This document shows positions 35,295 to 46,084 of a DNA stretch of 64,000 nucleotides, piece by piece. Both the position numbers and the translations under genes were made by a program. Below the pieces are notes generated by a model. That model had not been told where the DNA came from. It saw only the letters and a list, made by a program, of their open reading frames with translations, and ran no database searches. This DNA is from Dryomyza anilis (taxonomy: Eukaryota > Arthropoda > Insecta > Diptera > Dryomyzidae). The stretch's first letter is position 1. Each line of letters opens with the position of its first letter. The stretch spans positions 29,971,963 through 30,035,962 of the forward strand of contig OX638133.1 in the NCBI GenBank assembly GCA_951804985.1, in the 5' to 3' direction.

Positions 35295-36418
35295 TAAAAA
35301 GTTCATTACAATTAGGAACGACTACCATTTATGCGAAAATCTTCAATTATTGTTGAACTGTTTATAAATGATTAATGAATACTTATTATTATATATATGA
35401 ATTTATTCATTAAAATTATGTTTTTTCACCAATGAAATATTAATGAAATTTTTCTCTACAAATATTAGAGCATTTTCGTTTTACTAAACCCTATGACTTA
35501 TTTGAGTAATTTCTGTATTATCCCTGCAGTGAAATCTAAACAAGTAGAATAAATATGTAGTATTTATATTAGTAACCATGTTTCCAGATCGGTAACTAGT
35601 TAAAATGGATGCAGAGAAAACCAGTTAAAAAAATGTTTCGAAGAGGAACGTGTCAAAATTGTCAAAAACAAAATAAATTTTGAAATACAAATTATATTTC
35701 ATTTATTTATTTTGTTGGAAACATCTTTCTTTTTGATTTTGTGATGGGTTCAAGCCGTGTCAGTCGCTCTTCCTACGCTGTCCACCATCAAGTCTTATTT
35801 CAAGACATTTATTGACTGGTGAAATATCATCCATTCGTCCCACATGACCAAAACATCAAAACCGTTAGATATTGATGGCTTGACTATATCAATTGTCGTC
35901 AAATAGCTTAAAGCTCTACTGTTCCAACTGGTAAATAGTAACCAGTTTAAAGTAGGATTAAATGAACTAGTTTATAGACTGTCTATAAAAAATTAGTCTA
36001 TAGACTGGTTAAAAGAATCTTGTTTAAAAACTACTTAAATGTAATGTAAGAGCGGACAATTGACACATCGTAGGACATGAGCATTGAAAAAATTACAGTT
36101 CATTGTATGAAAATGGGGTCGAATTCGGGCTAGTTGAGTGTCTACGGAGAACTAGACCAATACTAGTATTCAACTAGTCCTTTACACTTCAGGGATATTT
36201 CTTTTTGTAATTGTTTGTTTCTATATACATACACATAAAAAAGTCTTCATCATATTAATGATTCATTGTATTGAAGAACAATTCATAATATTGATCACTA
36301 CAATACATCAATATTATGAATTCCTTATCATTTTGATGAATGACTAAAAGCATTTATTCAATTTAATGAAGTAAGTATATGAGAAGATCATATTAATGAA
36401 CAAATACCTAAAACATAT

Positions 36419-37022
36419 ATCGTCACTGTCATGCCAAATGGGCGAATGTGCATTATTAAAAATGTTGGGAAATCAAATTTTATAGTTTAAAATGCTTTAA
36501 AAATTAGTAAAATTTATGTTTTTTTTTAATTTTTTTCTTTTCTTTTAGTTTATTCATCAATTATTATAACGTACATAAAATATCTTTGGATTTGGACAAC
36601 TTATTGAAAAAGATTATGTAAGGCTATTCTAACCAAAACGCAAATATTTTGGCTTTTTATGCTATAACTTTTTATTAGCGCAAGATAAAATAGTAATGTA
36701 AAGGAATTAATTGTTTGTTTTCAAAGCACCTATCGACTGCCATCATTATTTAAAAATATTTTACCAAACATTAATTTGCCATTGATTATTTGCATGAAAA
36801 ATGTTTGGCAAAATATTTTTAAATAAGGTTGCCAATCGAGACGTACTTTAAAAATAAACAATTAATACCTTTACACCAATATTTTATCTTGAACCAATAA
36901 AGAGTTAGAGCAAAAAAACTGAAAGAATCGCCCTTTTGGCATGACAAAATTTTTCAATTTTTCGAATTCGCCCTTTTGGGTTTGTCTTTTGAGGCTAGAA
37001 ATATCTCTCAAAATCACACTTT
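36419..37022. mobile_element. Foldback element, truncated copy with one hairpin
   Basis: The left end 'atatcgtcactgtcatgcc' and the following 'aaatgggcgaatgtgca' match the complete element at 49330-50671. Only one hairpin module (about 36715-36870) is present, against three in the other copy. The right end is lost where the mariner fragment begins. Confidence 0.75.
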
Positions 37023-37139
37023 CCATAATGAAATGGCAAACCTTACTGAAGAGAAATGTCAAAAGAGCGTCAAGAAATATGGCCTCGTTTGCTGTCCCTG
37101 TCGCTCTACTTTTGTAGCGTCCCTGTTGAAAAACCCCTT
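37023..37139. mobile_element. Mariner-derived terminal fragment (M3)
   Basis: 'ataatgaaatggcaaacctt' to 'gttgaaaaaccccttac' is one terminal region of the mariner family at 4937-6207 and 14645-14987. The other end is absent. Confidence 0.8.
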
Positions 37140-37689
37140 ACACGAAGAAAAATTTTTGTTATTCCAAAATATGCATTTTATAAATTAAACAATTAGTATT
37201 TAATAAGAAAATAACTTAATTTTACAATTCAATAACAAAAACTTTATAAGTATTATAAATGCAATATTGTATTTATAATACTTAAAATGTTTTTTTTTTA
37301 TTTTGAAAAAAACAATTTCTTTTTCAGACAAATTTATTTTTTCGATTTTTTTTTAAATTGTTTTTTTCTGTTACTTTTTAAATAACATTTTTTTAACAAC
37401 ACTTTTTTTCGAATTATTTTCTAAAAAAAAAATGATGAGCAAATTCATCAATATGACGATTCTAATTCATTGTATTGAATATTTCGTTCTTCAGTATGAT
37501 GTCCGATAGTACGAATAATTTCATATAGTATATAATAAATGTATTCATTAATACGTCATTTAGTGCACGGTGGTATCAATATTATGAATCTGGAAGTTGG
37601 TGAAAAAATTCATAATATTTATGAATAAATTCATCATATTGATGAATTTTGTTTTCTGTGTAGAGTGTTATCTATAGAACTCTTTAACA

Positions 37690-38450
37690 TTATTCAACTC
37701 CAACTGATAGCATGTTCTTTGTCTCTGTCCATGAAAGATGCCGTCCAGCATTAACCCACAAATGAAGTTCGTGTTCTGAATCACCGATTATTATCTTCTT
37801 GAAAATGAGCCACGAATTTTAGCCACCACAATAGCCATGGCATTATCATAGATTTACTTGTTGTGGCTACAAAGAAACTATTTGCTTTTTGTGTTGCTAT
37901 CTTTGTTGTGGTTAATTGTGAAATATTTTACCTTTTGTAAATTTTCAAGCATCATGAGGGAGATTTGATGATTTAAATCTCCCTTAGATGCAACGTCTTA
38001 ATCTACATCATTATCGCACATAGTTGCTTTATGTTCGCCGTTGAGCAAGCTCTTCATCAACTAAATTGTTGCGACCATTAAAAGGATATTATGTCGTCCG
38101 ACGAAGCATCTTGCCGGTGGTCATGAGCACTCATGCGTTCGTTCGTTCGTTCCTTCGTTCTTCTTTTATTATGCCTTTCGTTGCTATAGCTTTGATGGTC
38201 ATGGTCATGGTCATGGTTTTTCGCTGCTGAAAGTGAATAAACTTGGTAACAATGAAGCAAAATAAAGTTTCGCCATTATGTTTTCCAGCGCTTCGATAAA
38301 TGCCAAAACGCGTCTGTTGCATGTTTGTCTCAAGTTTTCTTAAATTTTCCACTGACCGAAGTTTTAGCACATTACTCCCCTCTGAATACATTGTTATCAA
38401 CATTTTGAGTGATTCAACCATTGGTGGCAACTTAATCGAGAATTGCGTTT
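37690..38450. other. Unique, less AT-rich stretch
   Basis: Contains a GTTC/CGTT run near 38132-38160 and a GGTCAT triplicate near 38198-38216. A 99-codon minus-strand frame (38131-38430) has no recognisable domain and ends in residues produced by these runs. Possibly conserved regulatory DNA of intron 1; no gene supported. Confidence 0.3.
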
Positions 38451-39071
38451 AATATGTACACAGAAAAAAATAAATATGTGCATCAATATTATGTACGATG
38501 TGGGGGTTAAAAAAAATATTGGCGCATATTCATAGACAAAAATACACGTCATTGTTTATACTATTTTTGAATATATTTTATTATTTAAGTTTTATTCGTC
38601 ATATTTATTAAACGAAACATTGACTAAACAATTGCATATTACATAGATTTTATGAAATAAATTAGTTGAACATTTTTTATAGGGTATGTGCATGTGATAA
38701 ATTGGTTTGAGAACAAACTACGCAAATGTGAACGATAAACAACGAATAATGAATCAACATATTATTCGCTGTGGCTTTTTCGTAAACATATTGATTTATA
38801 AATATTATACTTGGTTGAGAAACTTAACAAAACTCATAAAATCTAAGAGTATTTTTTTTTGTGTATTTCGCAATAGCGCTCTAGACTGCTGATTACCCAC
38901 TAAGTTGTGTTTGACTAATGAATGCTTCGAAATATAATGATATATTTAATGTGCTTTTAGAACAGTTTTCAATTATCTATCTACACAGCCAAATGAATGT
39001 TTTTATTATCTTTTGTTAAAATTGTTCGCCAAAACGATTAAGAAAATAGCTTGACTTAAGTACAATATTCT

Positions 39072-39725
39072 ACACGCTGCAAAAAAAAGGCTCTTCCAAA
39101 CATAATTTTGCTGGCTTAACATATATCATTGGAGCTTTATGCAAACAAAAATATTATTGATTTGCAAAACATTATTATATTGACAAAAATATGTTTTTGT
39201 TTTCATTCAAATATATCTGTGGCAATATGTAATAACAGCATAACTCGAGATATGTTCAAATCCTGATATACGAATTCATTTTATGTCAAATTTTGATACG
39301 AATCCTTCCTATAGGTACTGAGATACAAGCAAAAAAACAAAAAGCATATCTAATATTTATTTTTATTAAAAAAAACTTTTGAAAAAAATCCAAAAACAAA
39401 ACATTTATAAACATTTATTTTGTTTAAGTTTTTCATAAATTTGCAAATATAATTTTTAAAATATTTTTATAAATAATAATTCGGAATCAGTTTGCTCAGA
39501 ATGCTCTCCTGAAAAGTTCAAAAAATGGACTTATGCTTTTATTTCATATTGCCACAGATATTAATGTTTAAAATGAATAATTTTAGACATTATTTGTTTG
39601 AATGTGAATACACATTTTATTTACATGTAAACATATTGATGTTTACATTTCATTTTAATGTAAAAAAAGTAAATTAGCACCAAGTTTACTTTACGTTTTA
39701 CACAATATATTTTTTTTTTCATTTT
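39072..39725 (+). mobile_element. MITE with TACACGCTGCAAAAAAA end, carrying a nested MITE
   Basis: Starts 'cacgctgcaaaaaaaaggct', continues 'tccaaacataattttg', and is collinear with the reverse of 9690-10055. It is interrupted at about 39224-39563 by an insert with inverted ends 'atatctgtggcaatatg' and 'catattgccacagatat'. A matching opposite end (gggagagccc...ttgcagcgtgta) occurs at 42440-42476 and may be its far end or another copy. Confidence 0.55.
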
Positions 39726-40043
39726 TTTAACTGTGTTTTTTTTAATAATATTATAAACTTAAACCTAATTTATTACCCAACTTGTATCTATATTTATTAA
39801 TTTTATGTTCATCTGTTTTTCCCATTTTTATGTGTATGTTAGAGTATATGATAGTTCACTTACTCCCTTATTTTATAAAACGAAACGAAAAGTGATTCGT
39901 TAAAAAAAGTCCGAAATTCCAGTGACAGATTTTTTTTTTGTTTTAAATGAAATAAAAACGACGACGAAATGTACAAGTCTCGATAACAAAATATGAAGGT
40001 AAAATGCGGATCAATTGGATATTTCACCAACAGCCACGTTCTG

Positions 40044-40398
40044 AAGGGTTTTTCTATAAGAGCGCTACAAAAGTTTTTTTAAGGGTTTTTTAACAGGGAC
40101 ACTACAAAAGTAGAGCGACAGAGACAGCAAACGACGCCATATTTCTTGCCGCTCTTTTGACATTTCTCTTCAGTAAGGTTTGCCATTTCATGATGGAATT
40201 CGAATTTGGGTAGTAAATTTTAATAATTTCGACTCGTTGTTGGCTCGTATATCTTTCCATCATGAAATGGCAAACCTTACTAAAGAGAAATGTCAAAAGA
40301 GCGGCAAGAAATATGGCGTCGTTTGCTGTCTCTGTGGCTCTACTTTTGTAGCGTCCCCCTTGAAAAAACTTTTGTAGCGCTCTTATTGAAAAACCTTT
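40044..40398. mobile_element. Mariner-derived MITE M4
   Basis: Ends AAGGGTTTTTCTATAAGAGC and CTCTTATTGAAAAACCTTTT enclose the two inverted terminal regions (acagggacactacaaaagt... and complement). Between them lie about 20 codons of the transposase start, read on the minus strand as MERYTSQQRVEIIKIYY. It has both the outer (aagagcgctacaaaagttt) and inner (acagggac) end motifs. Confidence 0.75.
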
Positions 40399-40411
40399 TA
40401 TATCAAGATAT

Positions 40412-41019
40412 TTCACACTAGGGTATCAACCACCCCAAATTCTTTAAGCTCACCACACCGAAATTCATCACAACGAAACTCACTTTGCCTTAACTCACCA
40501 CACCGAAACCCACCACACTAAAACCCACCACACAAAAATTCACTACTCTTAAACTCACCATACCAAAACTGACCACACTAAAACTCACCACACTAATACT
40601 CGCCACCCTAAAACTCACCACACTTAAACTCACCACAACGAAACTCACCGCACCAAAATTCACCACACTAAAATTCATTACACAAAAACTTCTACTGGGA
40701 AAACACTACAGGGAAGACTTCTACGGGGAAGAATTCAACCAGGAAAGCGTTCTACGCGAAGATATCTACTGGGAGAATACTACAGGGAAATATTCAACGG
40801 GGAAGTACAGTCTGAGGAAGAATAGTCTTTGAAAAAAGTTATTTTGGCGGAGAATTATTTTTGTTTTGGATACTACATTTATAACATCAATAAAAAAAAG
40901 TCCACAGTGAAGCATAAGTCCCTGATATAAATAATAAAAATGTTAATTATATAAATAATATCACTCCATATCTTTGCATTCACAAAACCTTTGCAGTAGT
41001 CGTGCACGGGTACAGCTAC
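40412..41019 (+). mobile_element. Non-autonomous Helitron-like element, copy E
   Basis: Shares with copy D the block 'atttcacactagggtatcaa', then the 15-bp array (40436-40693), a second repeat of the type 'cttctacggggaagaatt' (40688-40830), 'cagtctgaggaag', 'tccacagtgaagca' and the 3' end 'gtagtcgtgcacgggtacagctac'. The hairpin half and final CTAG are mutated (CTAC). It abuts mariner MITE M4 at its left. Confidence 0.6.
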
Positions 41020-41344
41020 ACGGATAGAAAAGATTTGTTTGAATATATAATTAAAAAGTATTACGAAAATACCATACATGTATTAGGAATGAAGTGTAAT
41101 TAAACTATTATCGAAATTGAATTTATTTTTGTTCACGTGTAAACATTATTATATTGTCCAGCAGAATCTGTCAAATTTACCATAAATATGTTACAATACC
41201 AACATAAAATTTTAATTGCATTTGAAAAAAGTATTTCTGGGCAATTTACTTGGTTAAAACTATGTTTCGAAACACAGAAATTGCTAATCAAATCTAAATA
41301 CAACGTATGTTCGCAACGCTCGACTTAATTCGATAATTTATCGA

Positions 41345-41630
41345 CTGACGAAGTTGGCAACGTTGTGCAGCATTTTCTACCGACGCCATATTTTGCCATC
41401 GTTTGAACATATTGATGTTTAAAAACAAACAAAATTGGATTCAAAAAAATGTAAATGTAAAACATTCTTCTTGTATACGAAGTTGGCACTCGTTGAGCAG
41501 AATTTTCTACCTACGTCTCTTTTGTCGTATAGGGTCATTTTAAACATACTGATGTTTGAAAACAGACAAAAAATTAATTCTTGTATATAAAGTTGACACT
41601 CGTTGATCGGCATTTTCTGCGTACGTGTCT
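41345..41630. repeat. Three tandem ~110-125 bp repeats
   Basis: Units begin near 41350, 41476 and 41587 with 'acgaagttggca(a/c)' variants and run through 'cattttctac(c/g)(g/t)acg', then 'aacatattgatgtttaaaaacaaac'. They diverge by perhaps 15-20%. No coding frame recognised. Confidence 0.65.
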
Positions 41631-42604
41631 TTTGTTGTTCGTTGAGAAAACGTGTTCTCGTCGGTAATAATTTTGTTATTTGTAAATTATATAAATATAT
41701 AAATTGTGTTACAAAAAGTACAAATAGTAACAGAGTATAATATAGTGCAGTATATAATTTCTGAAACTAAAGTGAAAAAACCACAAAAAAAAAATTTCAA
41801 ATAGAATTTGGATTTTTTTTTTTTTTTTAAAGCCTCCGTGAATTCCTTGCCTACGCTATGTGCTATACTGAGATCAACTGTAACTGTACCAAATATAAAG
41901 CGAGCCTGGATCGTCTGGTTTAGCGTCTGCAGGTGCAATCATTGATGCTGTCACTTGTACTTGAAGTTTTAAACCATTTATTTATTTATTCATTTAAAAA
42001 TTTGTATATGAATTCTATTATTATCCACTGTGCATGTTTAAAGATTTTAATAAAAATAAATAAAAAAAAACAAAATTTTATTTTTATTTTATTTTCAGGA
42101 TTTCTTACAATACTACTTTTTGTACTGCAACAACTGATATGTTTTACTGGAAACATATTTATATTCAGGTCGTTCAAAATCATGTTTTATATTGAACATA
42201 TTTATGTTTCGGTTCAAATATATATTTTATTTGGATGTAGTAATTATTATGTTTCCATTAGAACATACACCATTTTAATGGGCAACATTATAATGTTTCC
42301 GGGATATTATAATATAAGTCGGAGCTCACAACAACACTGTTCAAGTCTCAATACAACTCAGTTTACAAATGATTTATCAGTCAATTATATATTATGTTTA
42401 CATAAAATTCCAAACATACATGTTAATGCCTGCAAAATTATGTTTGGGAGAGCCCTTTTTTTGCAGCGTGTAGTTAAAATTTTCAAATATATATTTTTTT
42501 AAATATATATCTTAAATTTTCTCTTAAACCTCCTTAACGTTTATTGTTGAATAGTCCAAATCTATTTTATACCAAAATTTTAATAACTACCAACAAAGTA
42601 GTTA

Positions 42605-42665
42605 GTTTAAGATTTTCATAAAAATATACTTGGTGACTTTTAGTTCTACAACGACGATATATTTA
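42605..42665. mobile_element. Single end of the TATCGTCGTTGTAGAAC MITE
   Basis: 'ttggtgacttttagttctac' then 'aacgacgatat' matches the inverted ends of the element at 52684-52955. Its partner end is not obvious here. Confidence 0.5.
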
Positions 42666-42934
42666 AAATTTATATCTATACATTTATTTTTTACCATTTC
42701 AACGACAACATTTAAAATATGTTTAATGCATTTAACAATATCATATTTTCTTTTTAATCTTCCATCGATTGTTATGCCTTATGAAATGTTCATTACATTT
42801 TTTATTCCCAAAAAATCCTTTTAATTTTTATTACTTCATTTGATGTTTTGCGCTGATTTGTTTTTAATATGTTGCTTTTTGTTGAATAAAGAATTTTATT
42901 TATTTTTCTTATGGTTTTTTTTTATATTTATATT

Positions 42935-43220
42935 ACTGCGCACCCACACACGTGCCACCGACAAAATGCTATAGCATCCTTATAAAACATAAAAACCCTC
43001 TATGCCGCAACCACATATCCTACGGCGCACGGCGGTTCATTGTTCTATTTCGACAATGGGGCAAATAATATTATGTCGTCTGTAGGCAATAAAACCAAAT
43101 CACAAACGACAAAAACATTTCCAAAGCTAATATTGTCTTTGTAAATTCCGACCGACAACAAATTCGCATCATTGGTGTTCACGGGCAGCACAGTGCCATC
43201 GAACATTAATGGAAAAAAAA
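42935..43220. other. GC-richer unique stretch in intron 1
   Basis: From 'cacccacacacgtgccaccg' to 'agcacagtgccatcgaac' the DNA is much less AT-rich than its flanks. It carries CACGTG near 42950 and shows no similarity to repeats here. No frame or RNA recognised. Candidate regulatory element by composition. Confidence 0.35.
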
Positions 43221-43689
43221 ACGAATTATGTGCGAACGATTTTTTTATTTTTTAAAGTATAGAGTTTTGAGATCTAAGACGTATTATTATTCATTATAAA
43301 AAATAAAGAAATCTTTGTACCAATAGTATTTACTTTAAAGCATTTTTTGTGGTGCTTTTGTCCCAACTTTCCGACTGGGTTGGTAGAGTGGGAGTCCACA
43401 ATGGGGGGCTCTCTGTAATATGTCTATTGTCAGTGGCTTATTTTAAAGAACTTTTGATTTTACATATGCAAAAATTGTGGCAGCCTTAAACCAATAAAAC
43501 ACATCAATGAAAAGCATTGCAGAATACTTAAATTGATTTACAATAGGCTTTGATCTTTTCTAGAATGTTCTAAAACATAGACAGTGCAATATAAGATAGA
43601 TATGAACAAAAACAGTAGGTATAGCGTTATTTATAATAAAATACAATTTTAAAAATGATATATTTATCAAAGTATATCACTGCTAGGCA

Positions 43690-44900
43690 TATTTTTTAGC
43701 GGATTTCAAGCAGACAAAGGCAGAGTTTTTTTATCAAAAGGTGCCTATTTTCTACTTAAATCCAAAATATGCAAAAATTTTAAAAACCTGATATAGCCTT
43801 TCCCAAAACCTTCAATTTATCTGTGTTTTCCGTGTTTATCAAAACTTGATATACCCTTTCCCAAAATCTTTAATTAATCTGTGTTTTCCGGAAATGAACC
43901 TGAAATATTCTTGAAAAATTACAGAAAATGTGTCTCTTTCCGAAGACAAATTTCTTGGCAGGATCAAGGCATTTTATGATATATATATCAAAGAAGATTT
44001 TAGCAGATTTCAAGCAGACAAAGTCAGAGTTTGTATCAAAAGGTGCCTATTTTCTGCGCATATCCAAAATATGCAAAAATTTTAAAAATTTGATATACCT
44101 TCTCCCAAAATCTTCAATTTATCTGTGTTTTCCGTGTTTATCAAAACTTGATATACCCTTTCCCAAAATCTTTAATTTATCTGTGTTTTCCGGAAATATA
44201 TCTGAAATATTCTTGAAAAATTACAGAAAATGTGGCTCTTTCCGAAGACAAATTTCTCAAGGCAGTTTATATACATATTTTCGAAAGATTTGAAGCATAC
44301 AAAGGCGGAGTTTGTATCTATTCGTTCCCAAAATTTGCCGGAAATCTGCCCGTGAAAAAATGGCTGACATTGTCTTTGGAATATTTACGACATATTTCCG
44401 CATACGAACACACACTAGTGGAAGTTTGTGGCAATTAAATTCTATGAATTTTAAAGGCAGATTCTGGCGTATTTTGCAAAGGGGCAGAAACAAACAGCGC
44501 TTGATACAAACTACGCCTTTGTCTGTTTGAAATACATCCAGAGACAAAATGTATGGCATTTTTTAGGCATATATCGTGTATATTTATGGAAACACTCACA
44601 GATAAATGGAATATTTTGGGAAGTGTATAACAAGTTGTAAAATTTGATGGAATGTTTGTGACATATTCATCGCCTATTCTGGGATGGGCTTGTGATACAA
44701 ACTCCGCCTAAGTCTGATTGAAATCTTTTGAAAATATTACTCTGCCAACATTTTTTCTTTTTTATGAATATTTCGGTAATATTTCTGAAATATTTCCGGA
44801 AAGCACACAGAAAAGTGAATGTTTTTGGGTAGATTTTATTTATTTTTATTTTTTTTTTTTTTGAGATACGCGGCATATATTGGGCATAGGGAGAAAAAAA
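43690..44900. repeat. Tandem and inverted ~300-bp repeats (cagacaaaggcagagttt)
   Basis: Two direct units start near 43703 and 44003 (agcagatttcaagcagacaa, then aaaggtgcctattttct, then ttatctgtgttttccg). A third partial unit starts near 44281. Units in opposite orientation follow near 44488-44560 and 44690-44740 (gatacaaact.cgcct). A related single copy lies at 20560-20800. Reading frames through the block (up to 121 codons) are not preserved between units. Confidence 0.65.
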
Positions 44901-44987
44901 GGAAACTTTTGATACAATTTCTTGATTTTTCTTCTTAAAATCTTCCGATAAAAGGTTTGTAACCTTCCTCGATCCTACACTCAGAAA

Positions 44988-45203
44988 AAAATACTATAAA
45001 ATCAATAGTATTTTGCTATTAAAATTAGTCAATAGGATAAACTATGAATTTAATAGGTATATCCCATTAAATACTACAAAACTCTATTAAATACTATTAA
45101 ATTGTTTTTGTTTTCACATGAAAAGTTTTATTTTTTGCATACTATTAAATTAATAATGGTCCTATTGACCAATTTTAATAGGATTTTCTTCTGAGTGTAC
45201 GAA
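44988..45203. mobile_element. ACACTCAG-type MITE (reference copy)
   Basis: Ends 'acactcagaaaaaaatact' and 'aggattttcttctgagtgt' are inverted; inner parts 'attaaaattagtcaatagga' and 'cctattgaccaattttaat' continue the symmetry. About 216 bp, no frame. Other copies or fragments: 17045-17589, 17681-17841, 49195-49320 and 56930-57085. Confidence 0.7.
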
Positions 45204-45759
45204 CTGCCCGAAATATTTCTGAAAAAATGCCAAACATTTTATATGGAGAGATGTCGGAGAGATGGAAATTTGGGTAGTTAGGTCTATGTTTTGGAAAAAC
45301 AAACCAAAACAAAAATGTCTACAAATTTCTGTTTATGCCCCTGGCTATCCATCCACTCATACAACAAGGCTTACCTATTTTTCTTATACCTTTAATAGAG
45401 AATTCCACAACTCTTCCAAAAATAATAGCTTAATGCATAGAGTACACACAAAAGCCTACCAGTGAATTTGTGCTTTTCTCCGGTATTCATTACATTTGTA
45501 CTCACAAAGAACCCCCACACAAACGATTTGTCCTCAAGCCTGAACCCACATATATAAACATAAATTCAGTGCTAATCCTCAAGTGGACAATCAAGTAATT
45601 CCACAAATACAAACACAATTTATAACCGCCAGCCGCAGCAGCCTCGAACTCGGGGTCACGGCATAGTAGCCAATGTCAGTGTACGAAATACACAGACCGT
45701 ATACAAAAATATAAGAAGAAAAAAACTAAATGTGAAAAAACTTTGAACTTTTACCAAAG

Positions 45760-45760
<1 letters not shown>

Positions 45761-45795
<35 letters not shown>
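45761..45795. repeat. (TA)n microsatellite
   Basis: About 17 TA dinucleotides followed by a T run and A-rich core; it resembles the MITE core at 10.27 kb. Confidence 0.95.
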
Positions 45796-45803
<8 letters not shown>

Positions 45804-46084
45804 TTTAAATTAAAAAAAAAAATCGAAAAAAAAAATATTTTTGAAAATTTTTTATTATGTCTTAAAAAAAATGTTGTTTGAAATTTTTTTTGTTTTTAAT
45901 TTGAAAATTTAAAAAAATATATATATATCAATATGACGATTCAAATATATTGTATTGAATATTTCGTTCAATAGTATGAATACGTTCCCACATACAACGC
46001 ATTCATTGATATTATTATTTCCAAAAAAAAATTAAAATTTCTTTTTTATTAATATATTTTTTAAAAATATATGTTTTATAAATA

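Larger units (their letters stand above)
36233..37670. mobile_element. CATCAATATGATGAAT MITE pieces around other insertions
   Basis: Left piece about 36233-36418 (tcttcatcatattaatga...) and right piece about 37430-37670 (caaattcatcaatatgacga to ttctgtgtag) belong to the same family as 34108-34953. The foldback element fragment (36419-37022) and the mariner right end (37023-37139) lie between. Confidence 0.5.

Noticed and set aside
38131..38430. A 99-codon minus-strand protein
   Set aside because: No recognisable motif; the C-terminal part is made of TM and RNER repeats from short tandem runs.
3597..41019. A single giant Helitron spanning from copy A to copy E
   Set aside because: The ends are in mixed orientations and separate by unrelated insertions and a host exon; they are independent, mostly partial copies.
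39072..42476. One 3.4-kb MITE with both TACACGCTGCAAAAAAA ends
   Set aside because: The outer ends are properly inverted, but I could not show that the interior pieces are collinear with one element; they may be two copies, so only the left part is annotated.
41933..42502. A 189-codon plus-strand frame
   Set aside because: Its content is AT-rich MITE sequence (aaacatatttatgttt motifs and a gggagagccc end); no recognisable domain.
43928..44559. Frames of 68-121 codons in the 44-kb repeat block
   Set aside because: They cross tandem and inverted repeat units and are not preserved between units.
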